Positions 1 through 7,384 of a stretch of DNA of 9,251 nt are shown piece by piece. The first letter of the stretch is position 1, and the number at the start of each line of letters is the position of its first letter. The translations under genes were made by a program, and so were the position numbers. The notes under the pieces were generated by a model. That model was not told where the DNA came from and did not search any database. It saw nothing but the letters and a program-made list of their open reading frames with translations. The stretch comes from Clostridia bacterium (GTDB lineage: Bacteria > Bacillota > Clostridia > Christensenellales > UBA1242), in assembly GCA_017964105.1 (NCBI GenBank), contig JAGCSP010000077.1:1-9251 (forward strand), written 5' to 3'.

Positions 1-25
1 ATACTAAAGAATAATAAGTATATAC

Positions 26-57
26 AAAAACTCCACTTAAAAGTAGTGGAGTTTTTT
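26..57 (+). terminator. Intrinsic terminator of the gene upstream of the window
   Basis: An inverted repeat (ACTCCACT at 30-37 with AGTGGAGT at 45-52, loop of 7 nt) is followed by a run of T to position 57. The A-run at 26-29 extends the stem against the T-run, so it could also act in the other direction. It separates rpoZ from the gene before it, which lies outside the window (gmk in many relatives, by synteny only). Confidence 0.85.
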
Positions 58-89
58 ATTAAACTAACTCAAAAAATATATTTAATGTG

Positions 90-118
90 TTGAAAAAAAA
101 TAATTATTGTACTATAAT
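90..118 (+). promoter_or_regulatory. Sigma-A type promoter of rpoZ and probably the whole operon
   Basis: The -35 element TTGAAA (90-95) and -10 element TATAAT (113-118) are separated by exactly 17 bp, a near-consensus vegetative promoter. Transcription should start near 125, leaving a leader of about 33 nt before the rpoZ start codon. It lies directly after a terminator, so it is the likely entry point for the rpoZ-to-rpe genes. Confidence 0.8.
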
Positions 119-157
119 TATACTAGATTATATTATTTTAAGAGGAGTTTATTTATC

Positions 158-361
158 ATGTTACTTAATCCACCAATCGAAGAACTTGTAGAAAAGGTAG
201 GTAGTCCTTACGAATTAGCAGTATTGGTTGGTAAGCGTGCAAAAGAGTTAGACAAAGAGCTTACCGAAGAACAAAAAGAAGAATGCCCATCAGTTACTCG
301 TGCAGTATACGAAGTATATGAAGGCAAAATAATTGAAGGAAAAGAAGACTCTATTGCTTAA
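158..361 (+). CDS. rpoZ: DNA-directed RNA polymerase subunit omega (RpoZ)
   Basis: This 67-residue protein matches the short Bacillota omega subunit, which binds beta-prime and helps assemble and stabilise RNA polymerase. It begins MLLNPPIEEL, comparable to the MLDPSIDSL start of the Bacillus protein, followed by a helix with a KRAKEL segment where omega proteins have a conserved ARRAREL-like stretch, then an acidic end. The same frame is open back to a TTG at 107, but that codon lies upstream of the predicted transcription start. The ATG at 158 has an AGAGGAG ribosome binding site (141-147). The position before priA and def supports the assignment. The last codons form one arm of a terminator-like hairpin. 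In many relatives gmk precedes and coaBC follows; coaBC is absent here. Confidence 0.88.
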   Translation: MLLNPPIEELVEKVGSPYELAVLVGKRAKELDKELTEEQKEECPSVTRAVYEVYEGKIIEGKEDSIA

Positions 362-383
362 AAATAAATGCAATAGAGTTTTT
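348..383 (+). terminator. Terminator-like hairpin / possible attenuator between rpoZ and priA
   Basis: A perfect 10-bp inverted repeat (ACTCTATTGC at 348-357, GCAATAGAGT at 370-379) with a 12-nt loop is followed by T to 383, the form of an intrinsic terminator. The 5' arm lies in the last rpoZ codons, the rpoZ stop is in the loop, and the 3' arm contains TAGAG (374-378), the only plausible ribosome binding site for priA. Ribosomes finishing rpoZ would be expected to open the 5' arm. Partial termination that lowers priA expression relative to rpoZ is an inference. Confidence 0.6.
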
Positions 384-388
384 GCATT

Positions 389-2590
389 ATGCATATGATT
401 GCAAAAGTTATTGTAGATGTATCTAATAGCGAAGTGGATAAGGTGTTTGATTACCTTATTCCAGACGACTCTAACATCACTGTTGGTGCTAGGGTTTTAT
501 TGCCATTTGGTGCACGTACAATAGAAGGGTATGTTATTGAAATTGCAGATAGCTCCACTATGCCTAATGCAAAATTAAAACCAATTATCAAAAAATTAGA
601 CGAAACAAATGTAATTAAGCCAGAATTATTATCTTTAAGTTTGGTCTTAAAAGAGAAATATCATCTTCGCCTTATTGATTGCTTGCGTCTAATAGTTCCA
701 AGCCAAATTAGAAGCAACAAGGTAAAAGCAAAGATTGAGAAAAAGGTGTTCATAAACGTAGAAAAGGCAAATGAATATTTACCTGCAGTACGTAGTAATG
801 CCAAAAATATAATTGGCGCCATTACATATATGCGCGAGGTTGGTAGCGCAAATTATAGCGCCCTTGCATCCAAATTTTCTAATGCAAGCATCAATAAATT
901 AATTGATGATGGAGTATTTGGTGTTGTTAAAAATAAAGTGAATCGTTTTGACGCATCTAAATTAAATAGGTCAGCACAAAAAGTTAAACTAACTGAAACA
1001 CAAAATAATGCAGTTAATCAAATTATTAGTTCACCAAAAGTGCATTTATTACATGGTGTAACAGGCAGTGGCAAAACAGAAGTTTATCTCGAAGCTATTG
1101 AGAATGTGTTAAAAGCTGGAAAAACAGCCATAATGCTAGTACCAGAAATATCACTTACTCCACAAATGATTGGCATATTTACTGCGCGTTTTGGTAGCAT
1201 TGTTGCGGTGTTACATAGTGGGCTTAGTGATGGTGAACGTTACGATGAGTGGTTCAGGTTGCATTCTGGCGAAGCAAAAATTGCCATTGGTGCAAGGTCT
1301 GCAATATTTGCACCACTCGAAAATGTTGGAATCATTATTATTGATGAAGAGCACGATAGCAGTTACATTGCTGATAGTAATCCACGCTACAACACATTTG
1401 ATGTGGCATTAGAGCGTGCAAATTTCAATAAATGTCCTTTAGTGCTTGGTAGTGCAACACCATCAATTGAAGATTATTACTACGCAAAAACAGGAAAATT
1501 TAATCTTATTGAAATGCCAAATAGGGTAAATGGCAAACCAATGCCACCAATTGAAATTGTGGATATGTGTAGCGAGTTTAGGTCTGGCAACATTACACCA
1601 TTTTCCAAAATCTTGGTAAACAAATTGTCTAGTGTGATTGCAGATGGCAAGCAAGCAATGTTATTTATAAATCGCAGAGGATTTTCTTCATTTTTAATGT
1701 GTCGCGATTGTGGGTATGTGCCATCTTGCACAAGTTGTGATATTTCACTTAGTTATCACAAAGTAGATAATGAATTAAAATGCCATTATTGTGGCAAACG
1801 ATTTAAAGTAATCAACAAATGTCCAAAATGTGGAAGTAAAAATATTAAGCTAGGCGGAGTGGGTACCGAGCAAGTTGTAGAATTACTACGCGATTTGTAT
1901 CCTGGCCTAAAAATATTCCGCATGGATAACGATACCACACAAACAAAAGATAGCCACTTTCAAATTCTCAAAGCATTTGGAGAAACTAAGCCATCAATTC
2001 TTGTGGGTACACAAATGATAGCAAAGGGTCATGATTTCCCATCAGTTGCTTTAGTGGGAATTCTTGACAGTGATTTGAGTTTATATTTTAGTGATTTTAG
2101 GGCAACAGAAAAGACATTCCAACTAGTTACTCAGGTGTCTGGTAGGGCAGGCAGAGCAAATATAAATGGCGATGTTATTCTTCAAACGTACTATCCAAAA
2201 CATTATGTGTACAAATTATGTGCAGCATACAATTATGTGGGATTTTATGACAAAGAAATTAATTTGCGTGAAACAACAAATTTCCCACCATTTAGTACTA
2301 TTTTACGCTTACTTGTTACTAGTGGTAGCGATGACAAGGCAAAGGCACTTGCCCACAATTTGTTTATTAAATTAAAAGATTTAAAAACAAAATACAAAGA
2401 AAAATTTTACTTTTTGGAGGCAATGAAATCGCCGGTGGGTAAAATTAAAAACAAATATAGATATCAGTTGGTAATGCGTTTTACTGATGCTGATAATAAG
2501 ATTATTAACCACGTGTACAACGTTGTGGATAGTGTACACGACAAAGCAGTTTCTACGTTTGTAGAAATCAATCCACTTAGCTTAACTTAA
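389..2590 (+). CDS. priA: Primosomal replication-restart helicase PriA
   Basis: PriA is the superfamily 2 helicase that recognises stalled or broken replication forks and directs reloading of the replicative helicase. The 733 residues match the usual full length (about 730 in E. coli). The first ~100 residues contain the 3'-DNA-end binding domain (GARVLLPFGAR, EGYVIEI). The helicase core has Walker A GVTGSGKT (223-230), Walker B DEEH (319-322), a NRRGFSS segment, GTQMIAKGHDFP, and QVSGRAGR (motif VI, 582-589). Eight cysteines between 438 and 481 (C438, C441, C447, C450, C465, C468, C478, C481) form the two zinc sites typical of PriA. ATG 389 is preferred over ATG 395 because the weak TAGAG (374-378) is better spaced from it. 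The gene lies 27 nt after rpoZ, across the attenuator-like hairpin, and 22 nt before def. Confidence 0.97.
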   Translation: MHMIAKVIVDVSNSEVDKVFDYLIPDDSNITVGARVLLPFGARTIEGYVIEIADSSTMPNAKLKPIIKKLDETNVIKPELLSLSLVLKEKYHLRLIDCLRLIVPSQIRSNKVKAKIEKKVFINVEKANEYLPAVRSNAKNIIGAITYMREVGSANYSALASKFSNASINKLIDDGVFGVVKNKVNRFDASKLNRSAQKVKLTETQNNAVNQIISSPKVHLLHGVTGSGKTEVYLEAIENVLKAGKTAIMLVPEISLTPQMIGIFTARFGSIVAVLHSGLSDGERYDEWFRLHSGEAKIAIGARSAIFAPLENVGIIIIDEEHDSSYIADSNPRYNTFDVALERANFNKCPLVLGSATPSIEDYYYAKTGKFNLIEMPNRVNGKPMPPIEIVDMCSEFRSGNITPFSKILVNKLSSVIADGKQAMLFINRRGFSSFLMCRDCGYVPSCTSCDISLSYHKVDNELKCHYCGKRFKVINKCPKCGSKNIKLGGVGTEQVVELLRDLYPGLKIFRMDNDTTQTKDSHFQILKAFGETKPSILVGTQMIAKGHDFPSVALVGILDSDLSLYFSDFRATEKTFQLVTQVSGRAGRANINGDVILQTYYPKHYVYKLCAAYNYVGFYDKEINLRETTNFPPFSTILRLLVTSGSDDKAKALAHNLFIKLKDLKTKYKEKFYFLEAMKSPVGKIKNKYRYQLVMRFTDADNKIINHVYNVVDSVHDKAVSTFVEINPLSLT

Positions 2591-2612
2591 AATTTATAAT
2601 AGGAGAATATAT

Positions 2613-3095
2613 ATGGCACTAAGAAATATTTTGCCAGACACAAACGAACTTTTGCATAAAGAATGCAAAAAAGTTACAATATTTGATGATAATTTACGCA
2701 CACTTATTGATGATATGCGCGAAACGATGTATGCCAATAAGGGTGTTGGTCTTGCTGCACCTCAAGTGGGAATATTAAAACAAGTTTGTGTTGTTGATAC
2801 AGGTGAAAATAATTACACTGAACTTGTTAACCCAGAAATTATTTATAAAAAGGGTATGTGCAATGATGTTGAAGGTTGTCTTTCCATACAAGGCGTATGG
2901 GGCTATGTAGACAGACCAAAAAAGATTATTGTTAAGGCATTTGATAGATTTGGTAAAGAAATTACAGTGCGTGCATCTGATTACTATGCTAGGGCAATTT
3001 GTCACGAAATAGATCATCTTCATGGAATTGTATTCACTGATATTATGACAGAACGTTTTGTTCCAAAGAAAAAGGAAAAAGGAGAAGAAAAATAG
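2613..3095 (+). CDS. def: Peptide deformylase
   Basis: The enzyme removes the N-formyl group from the initiator methionine of new proteins, using a catalytic metal (usually Fe2+). All three family motifs are present in the 160 residues: motif 1 GVGLAAPQVG (44-53), motif 2 EGCLS (87-91) carrying metal ligand C89, and motif 3 HEIDH (131-135) with ligands H131 and H135 and catalytic E132. The length fits the compact deformylases; the C-terminus ends in a lysine/glutamate-rich tail. The start has AGGAG at 2601-2605, 7 nt upstream. The gene sits directly before fmt, the enzyme that makes the formyl group it removes, as in most bacteria. The GGAG for fmt lies inside the last def codons, which suggests translational coupling. 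Confidence 0.96.
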   Translation: MALRNILPDTNELLHKECKKVTIFDDNLRTLIDDMRETMYANKGVGLAAPQVGILKQVCVVDTGENNYTELVNPEIIYKKGMCNDVEGCLSIQGVWGYVDRPKKIIVKAFDRFGKEITVRASDYYARAICHEIDHLHGIVFTDIMTERFVPKKKEKGEEK

Positions 3096-3096
3096 T

Positions 3097-4029
3097 ATGA
3101 AAGTAATATTTTTAGGTACTCCTGATTTTGCTTTGCCGTCATTGCAAGCAATATATAATTCCACACACAAAATAGTGGGTGTTGTTACCCAACCAGATAA
3201 ACCGGTGGGCAGGTCAAATAAATTGATGCCAACACCTGTAAAAAAACTTGCACTTTCCCTTGGCCTACCTGTGTATCAATACGAAAAAATTAGTCGTGAT
3301 GGAGTGCAAGAATTATCAAAGCTTGGTGCAGATATAATGGTTACTTGTGCTTATGGTCAAATGCTTAGCCAAGAGGTTCTAGATTTGTGTCCACATGGGG
3401 TAATAAATGTTCACGGTAGTTTGTTGCCAAAGTATAGGGGCGCAGCACCTATTCAGTGGGCAATTATAAATGGTGATAAGATTACAGGCATCACAATTTT
3501 AAAAACCATGATTGGCATGGATGACGGTCCAATTATTTTAAAACGTGAAACGCCAGTAAAAGAGTATGAAACAAGTGGTGAATTGTTTGAAAGGTTATCA
3601 ATTCTCGGTAGTGAATGCATCGTAGATGCATTAGATAGCATCCAAAATGGTACTGCCACATTCACACCACAAGATGAATCACAAGCAGTAAAATGCAAAA
3701 TGTTAAAGCCAACAATGTCAGCAATAGATTGGTCACAGGATTGTAATAGTGTAGCAAATATGGTTCATGGGCTTAATCCATGGCCAACAGCAAAATGTGT
3801 AATAAATGGTGTTCATTTTAAGTTGTTTAGATGCATGCCATATGATTGTGACGATGGAGTTCCAGGCGAAATAGTTGTTAGCTCTAATAAACTTGGCTTA
3901 GTTGTTCGCTGTGGTAAGGGTGCAGTCCAAATTGCTGAATTTCAACCTGAAAATGGTAAACGTATGAATCCAAAAGATTATTTAAATGGTAAAGCTATAC
4001 CACTACACTCAAAGGTAACAAATGAATAA
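3097..4029 (+). CDS. fmt: Methionyl-tRNA formyltransferase
   Basis: Fmt transfers a formyl group from 10-formyl-tetrahydrofolate to Met-tRNA(fMet) to make the initiator tRNA. The 310 residues are standard length. The N-terminal Rossmann-type domain starts MKVIFLGTPDFALPS and contains QPDKPVGR, then the family signature NVHGSLLPKYRGAAPIQWAI (from 104) with catalytic N104 and H106, and D142 in the GMDDGP segment. The C-terminal part (about 205-300) is the tRNA-binding domain. The frame is open upstream to 3058 inside def, but ATG 3097 gives the family-typical start and has GGAG at 3081-3084. It starts 1 nt after the def stop codon. Its end overlaps the rsmB start by 8 nt. Confidence 0.96.
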   Translation: MKVIFLGTPDFALPSLQAIYNSTHKIVGVVTQPDKPVGRSNKLMPTPVKKLALSLGLPVYQYEKISRDGVQELSKLGADIMVTCAYGQMLSQEVLDLCPHGVINVHGSLLPKYRGAAPIQWAIINGDKITGITILKTMIGMDDGPIILKRETPVKEYETSGELFERLSILGSECIVDALDSIQNGTATFTPQDESQAVKCKMLKPTMSAIDWSQDCNSVANMVHGLNPWPTAKCVINGVHFKLFRCMPYDCDDGVPGEIVVSSNKLGLVVRCGKGAVQIAEFQPENGKRMNPKDYLNGKAIPLHSKVTNE

Positions 4030-5326
4030 AGAAATTATTTTGTGCTACGATATACTTTCCAAGGTTTACTTTGAAAAAGCATATGCAAGCATAGAACTTA
4101 ATAAGGTGCTAAATGCTAGTGTAAATAAAGCGCTAGTAACCAAAGTGGTGTATGGAGTCTTGGAGCAAGATATATACCTAGATTTTTGTGTACATTCTTG
4201 TGTAAAGAAAGAGCCAAAACCACAAATTTTACTATTACTAAAAATGGCTACATATATGTCAAAAAATATTTCTGGCATACCACTTTATGCACTTACTAAT
4301 GAATGTGTTGAACTTGCTAAAAAATATGCAGATAAATATGTTGCAGGATTTGTGAATGCTACAATAAAAAATTTAAGTAAAACTGAATTTAAATTGCCAA
4401 ATAAAAGCGTAGATTATGCAAAATATCTATCAGTAAAATACAGTTATCCTAAGTGGTACGTAGATTATTTATTGTCCGTCCACGATAAGGGTTTTGTGGA
4501 GAGTTTGCTTGCATTCAAACCAACTACAGATACACATATTAGAGTTATAAAGCAACCAAATTGCGATATAAACACAAGCACTGATGAATTTGTAAAGAAT
4601 TTAGAAAAATTTGGAATTAGATACCAAAAATCGGCGCTATATTTCACGATGTATGTTGATTACAATAAGTTGTTAGAATATACTGAATTAAAAGATTATT
4701 ATGTGGTGCAAGGGTTACCAAGTATTATTACTGCCTTATCTGTGGGTGCAGAGCATAATGATAAAGTGCTTGATTGCACTAGTGCACCTGGGGGCAAAGC
4801 ATGCTTAATTGCAGGACTTGATAATACCATTAGAGTTACCGCATGTGATTTACATATCCATAGGGTAGCATTAATCAAAAAATATGCATCATCACTCAAA
4901 TTAAATAATGTTATTCCACTTGTGGCAGATGCCACAAAGTTTGATGAAAAGTGGCAAGACACATTTGATAGAGTGCTATGTGATGTGCCATGTTCAGGCA
5001 TGGGTGTTGTTACTAAAAAACCAGATATACTTCTTAATAGGTCAATGAGTGATGTTAATGAGTTGGTTGGTTTGCAATATCAAATATTATGCAACAACAG
5101 TAAATATGTAAAACATGGTGGCACACTGGTGTATTCAACATGTAGTATTATTGACAAAGAAAATGAGGGTATAATACAGAAATTTTTAAAATCACATAGT
5201 GATTTTAAATTAGTGTCTATTGATACGCATAAAATCAATGTTTCAAATAATGGCAATATGTACACATTTTATCCTCATCTAACACAAACAGAAGGATTTT
5301 TTATAGCGAAATTGGAGAGATTATGA
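4022..5326 (+). CDS. rsmB: 16S rRNA (cytosine-967-C5)-methyltransferase RsmB
   Basis: RsmB (Sun/Fmu) uses S-adenosylmethionine to methylate C967 of 16S rRNA. The 434 residues have the two usual parts: an N-terminal NusB-like all-helical RNA-binding domain (about 1-140) and a C-terminal Rossmann methyltransferase. The SAM-binding motif is DCTSAPGGKA (251-260). The DVPCSG motif (321-326) carries C324, and the STCS segment carries C374; these are the two cysteines that act in m5C formation in this family. The end, TEGFFIAKLERL, is the typical RsmB C-terminus. ATG 4022 has AAAGG at 4011-4015 and overlaps fmt by 8 nt; the stop overlaps the rlmN start in an ATGA, so translation is probably coupled on both sides. 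Confidence 0.95.
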   Translation: MNKEIILCYDILSKVYFEKAYASIELNKVLNASVNKALVTKVVYGVLEQDIYLDFCVHSCVKKEPKPQILLLLKMATYMSKNISGIPLYALTNECVELAKKYADKYVAGFVNATIKNLSKTEFKLPNKSVDYAKYLSVKYSYPKWYVDYLLSVHDKGFVESLLAFKPTTDTHIRVIKQPNCDINTSTDEFVKNLEKFGIRYQKSALYFTMYVDYNKLLEYTELKDYYVVQGLPSIITALSVGAEHNDKVLDCTSAPGGKACLIAGLDNTIRVTACDLHIHRVALIKKYASSLKLNNVIPLVADATKFDEKWQDTFDRVLCDVPCSGMGVVTKKPDILLNRSMSDVNELVGLQYQILCNNSKYVKHGGTLVYSTCSIIDKENEGIIQKFLKSHSDFKLVSIDTHKINVSNNGNMYTFYPHLTQTEGFFIAKLERL

Positions 5327-6561
5327 TACTATTAGATTTTACAAAAAGTGAATTAATAAATTGGGTAGAGTCAGTAGGTTTTCCTAAGTTTAGGGGAAGC
5401 CAACTTTATGATGCGCTAATTAATGGTAAAGATGAAAATAGTAAAACAAATTTGCCTAAAGATATTCTTATAAAAGTTAGCGAATTAGGCATTATGCAAC
5501 CAATTAAAATTGTGCAAATTCAAGAAAGTAAAAAAGAGCATAATGTAAAGTTCTTATATAAGTTAAATGATGGTCATCTTATTGAAGGAATGTTAATGCA
5601 ATATAAGTTTGGTAACACTCTATGTGTCAGCACACAAGTTGGATGCAAAATGAATTGCGCATTTTGTGCAAGTGGTCTTAATGGTTGGCTACGCAATTTG
5701 AGTAGTGGTGAAATACTTGGCCAAATAGTTGCAGTTAATTCATGGCTTGGTGGTACAGCAAAAGAACGTAAAATTACAAATGTTGTGCTTATGGGCATGG
5801 GTGAGCCACTAGATAACTACGATAATGTAGTTAAGTTTTTGAAGTGTGCTACAAAAGAAAGTTTCGAATTTAGTTGTAGAAACATTTCACTTTCCACGTG
5901 TGGAATCACACCAAAGATTGAAAAGTTAGCAGACGAAGGATTGCCTGTAACTCTATGCATATCTTTGCACGCTCCAAATGATAGTATTAGAAAAACCATT
6001 ATACCTATTGCAAGGAACTATTCTATTCATGCAGTTTTAGAAGCGGCAAAATATTACTACACCATGACAAATAGGCGCATAATAATTGAATACACCGTAA
6101 TAAAAGGTGTAAATGATAGCTTTGCTAATGCAAAAGAACTTAGCGAATTGCTTGCAAATCTTCCATGTCATGTAAATGTAATTAAACTAAATGAAGTAAA
6201 AGAACGTGGACTAAAAGCACCTACACAAGATGCTTGCCAACAATTTGTAAATACACTTAACAGATTTGGAATTTCTGCCACCACGCGCAGGACACTTGGT
6301 GATGATATAGATGGCGCATGTGGTCAATTACGTAATAAGGTAGCTACAAATGCGGAAGGTGGAGAAAAGTTATCTGTTGCATCGTATAAAGAAGTAAAAC
6401 AACCAAAGAAAAGTATTAAAACAAATAAAGTTAGCGATAAGAACAAAAAGTATTTTGATAAAAATAAAAAATCTAATACAATATCTAAAAGGCATGGAGG
6501 AGTAAGTGAAAGCAAGAGTAACAAGAATCCTAAGCAAAGATTACACCGTCAGGGTAGATAA
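5323..6561 (+). CDS. rlmN: Dual-specificity 23S rRNA/tRNA (adenine-C2)-methyltransferase RlmN with long basic C-terminal tail
   Basis: RlmN is a radical-SAM enzyme that methylates C2 of A2503 in 23S rRNA and A37 in some tRNAs. The iron-sulfur cluster motif CxxxCxxC is at C108, C112 and C115. A GMGEPLDNYDNV segment, SLHAPND, and the C-terminal GACGQLRNK segment with C333 (the cysteine that carries the transient methyl group in this family) are all present. The enzyme is usually about 345-365 residues and ends shortly after that cysteine. Here the frame runs on to residue 412. The last 56 residues hold 19 Lys/Arg and only four acidic residues and look disordered. The last 18 codons overlap the rsgA start in another frame. 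The tail may bind RNA (inference). The gene starts in an ATGA overlap with rsmB, with GGAG at 5314-5317. Confidence 0.95.
   Translation: MILLDFTKSELINWVESVGFPKFRGSQLYDALINGKDENSKTNLPKDILIKVSELGIMQPIKIVQIQESKKEHNVKFLYKLNDGHLIEGMLMQYKFGNTLCVSTQVGCKMNCAFCASGLNGWLRNLSSGEILGQIVAVNSWLGGTAKERKITNVVLMGMGEPLDNYDNVVKFLKCATKESFEFSCRNISLSTCGITPKIEKLADEGLPVTLCISLHAPNDSIRKTIIPIARNYSIHAVLEAAKYYYTMTNRRIIIEYTVIKGVNDSFANAKELSELLANLPCHVNVIKLNEVKERGLKAPTQDACQQFVNTLNRFGISATTRRTLGDDIDGACGQLRNKVATNAEGGEKLSVASYKEVKQPKKSIKTNKVSDKNKKYFDKNKKSNTISKRHGGVSESKSNKNPKQRLHRQGR
6496..6508 (+). promoter_or_regulatory. Strong ribosome binding site and GTG start of rsgA inside rlmN
   Basis: GGAGGAG (6496-6502) precedes a GTG codon at 6506, inside the rlmN reading frame. 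This decides the rsgA start, because the protein from this GTG begins with the beta strand expected at the start of the RsgA OB fold, leaving no room for a later start. Confidence 0.8.
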
Positions 6562-7384
6562 TGTAGATTATGCTGCAACAGCACGAGGAAGTATCAAGCA
6601 GTTTGGTAAGATTCTCGTAGGCGATATGGTTGAAGTATCTCCAAATAATTATGGTGGCGGCTATACAATAGATAAAGTGTTTCCACGTAACAATGCACTT
6701 GTAAGGCCACCTGTGGCAAATCTTGATCAACTAGTAATAGTGCTAGCATTGCAACCAGCACCAGATTTTGAACTTGTTGACAAATTATTTATATTCTGCA
6801 TGCAACAAAATATCAAGCCAATACTTGTTATAAATAAGTGTGATATATCTGACAAAAATAAAATGTTAGATATTGTGGCAACATATAAGTATTGCACAGA
6901 CAATATCATTTGTGTTAGTGCTTTGGAAAAAGAAAATTTAGGCGAACTAAAACGCCTTCTTAAAGGTAAATTATCTGCTTTTGCCGGTCAATCTGCTGTT
7001 GGTAAAAGTACGCTTATTAATGCACTTTCTAGCAGTGAAATTGCAGCAACTCAAGGCCTTAGTGTAAAGACTGAGCGTGGCAAACACACAACTCGTCACA
7101 CTGAAATTTACACAATAGATAACGACATTCTTATTGCAGACACAGCAGGATTTAGTATGTTAGAATTGTCTGATATAAAATATAGTGATTTATGTTCATA
7201 TTACCCAGACTTTGCAAGTTCTGATGCATGTGCATATTCTGGCTGCACTCACGTAAATTGCAGTGCAAAAGATTGTGCTATTGTCACTGATGTGCAAGAT
7301 GGTGTGATAAATAAAGGTAGGTACGATAGATACGTAAAGTTATACAACGAATTACGTGATAAATGGAGTAAACGTTATGATTAA
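6506..7384 (+). CDS. rsgA: Ribosome small subunit maturation GTPase RsgA
   Basis: RsgA (YloQ/YjeQ) is a circularly permuted GTPase that checks late assembly of the 30S subunit. The 292 residues match family length. The order is N-terminal OB fold (about 1-65), then G4 NKCD (110-113), G1 P-loop GQSAVGKST (161-169) and G3 DTAG (212-215): the permuted G4-G1-G3 order that defines the family. The C-terminal zinc knuckle has C242, C247, H249 and C257; the spacing from His to the last Cys is 7 rather than the usual 5, and an extra C252 lies between. It starts with GTG and overlaps the end of rlmN by 56 nt. In many relatives prpC and prkC lie between rlmN and rsgA; they are absent here. Its end overlaps rpe by 8 nt. 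Confidence 0.95.
   Translation: MKARVTRILSKDYTVRVDNVDYAATARGSIKQFGKILVGDMVEVSPNNYGGGYTIDKVFPRNNALVRPPVANLDQLVIVLALQPAPDFELVDKLFIFCMQQNIKPILVINKCDISDKNKMLDIVATYKYCTDNIICVSALEKENLGELKRLLKGKLSAFAGQSAVGKSTLINALSSSEIAATQGLSVKTERGKHTTRHTEIYTIDNDILIADTAGFSMLELSDIKYSDLCSYYPDFASSDACAYSGCTHVNCSAKDCAIVTDVQDGVINKGRYDRYVKLYNELRDKWSKRYD

Noticed and set aside
107..157. N-terminal extension of RpoZ from a TTG at 107
   Set aside because: It overlaps the -10 box and the expected transcript start, has no family match, and the ATG at 158 has a good ribosome binding site.
3058..3096. Fmt start 13 codons earlier inside def
   Set aside because: The added residues are only the lysine-rich def tail read in another frame; ATG 3097 gives the family-typical MKVIFLGTPDF start.
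2775..3170. 131-codon minus-strand open frame across def and fmt
   Set aside because: It lies opposite two clear genes, has a composition typical of the reverse of AT-rich coding sequence (Phe/Asn/Ile-rich) and no recognisable motif.
6338..6505. RlmN tail as the remnant of a frameshifted prpC or prkC
   Set aside because: The tail has no PP2C metal motif or kinase motif in its frame, and the other frames here are short with no recognisable motif, so I treat it as an extension, not a pseudogene.
7356..7376. Rpe start 7 codons earlier
   Set aside because: The ATG at 7377 aligns exactly with the Bacillus Rpe N-terminus and has a well-spaced GGAG; the earlier start would have none as good.
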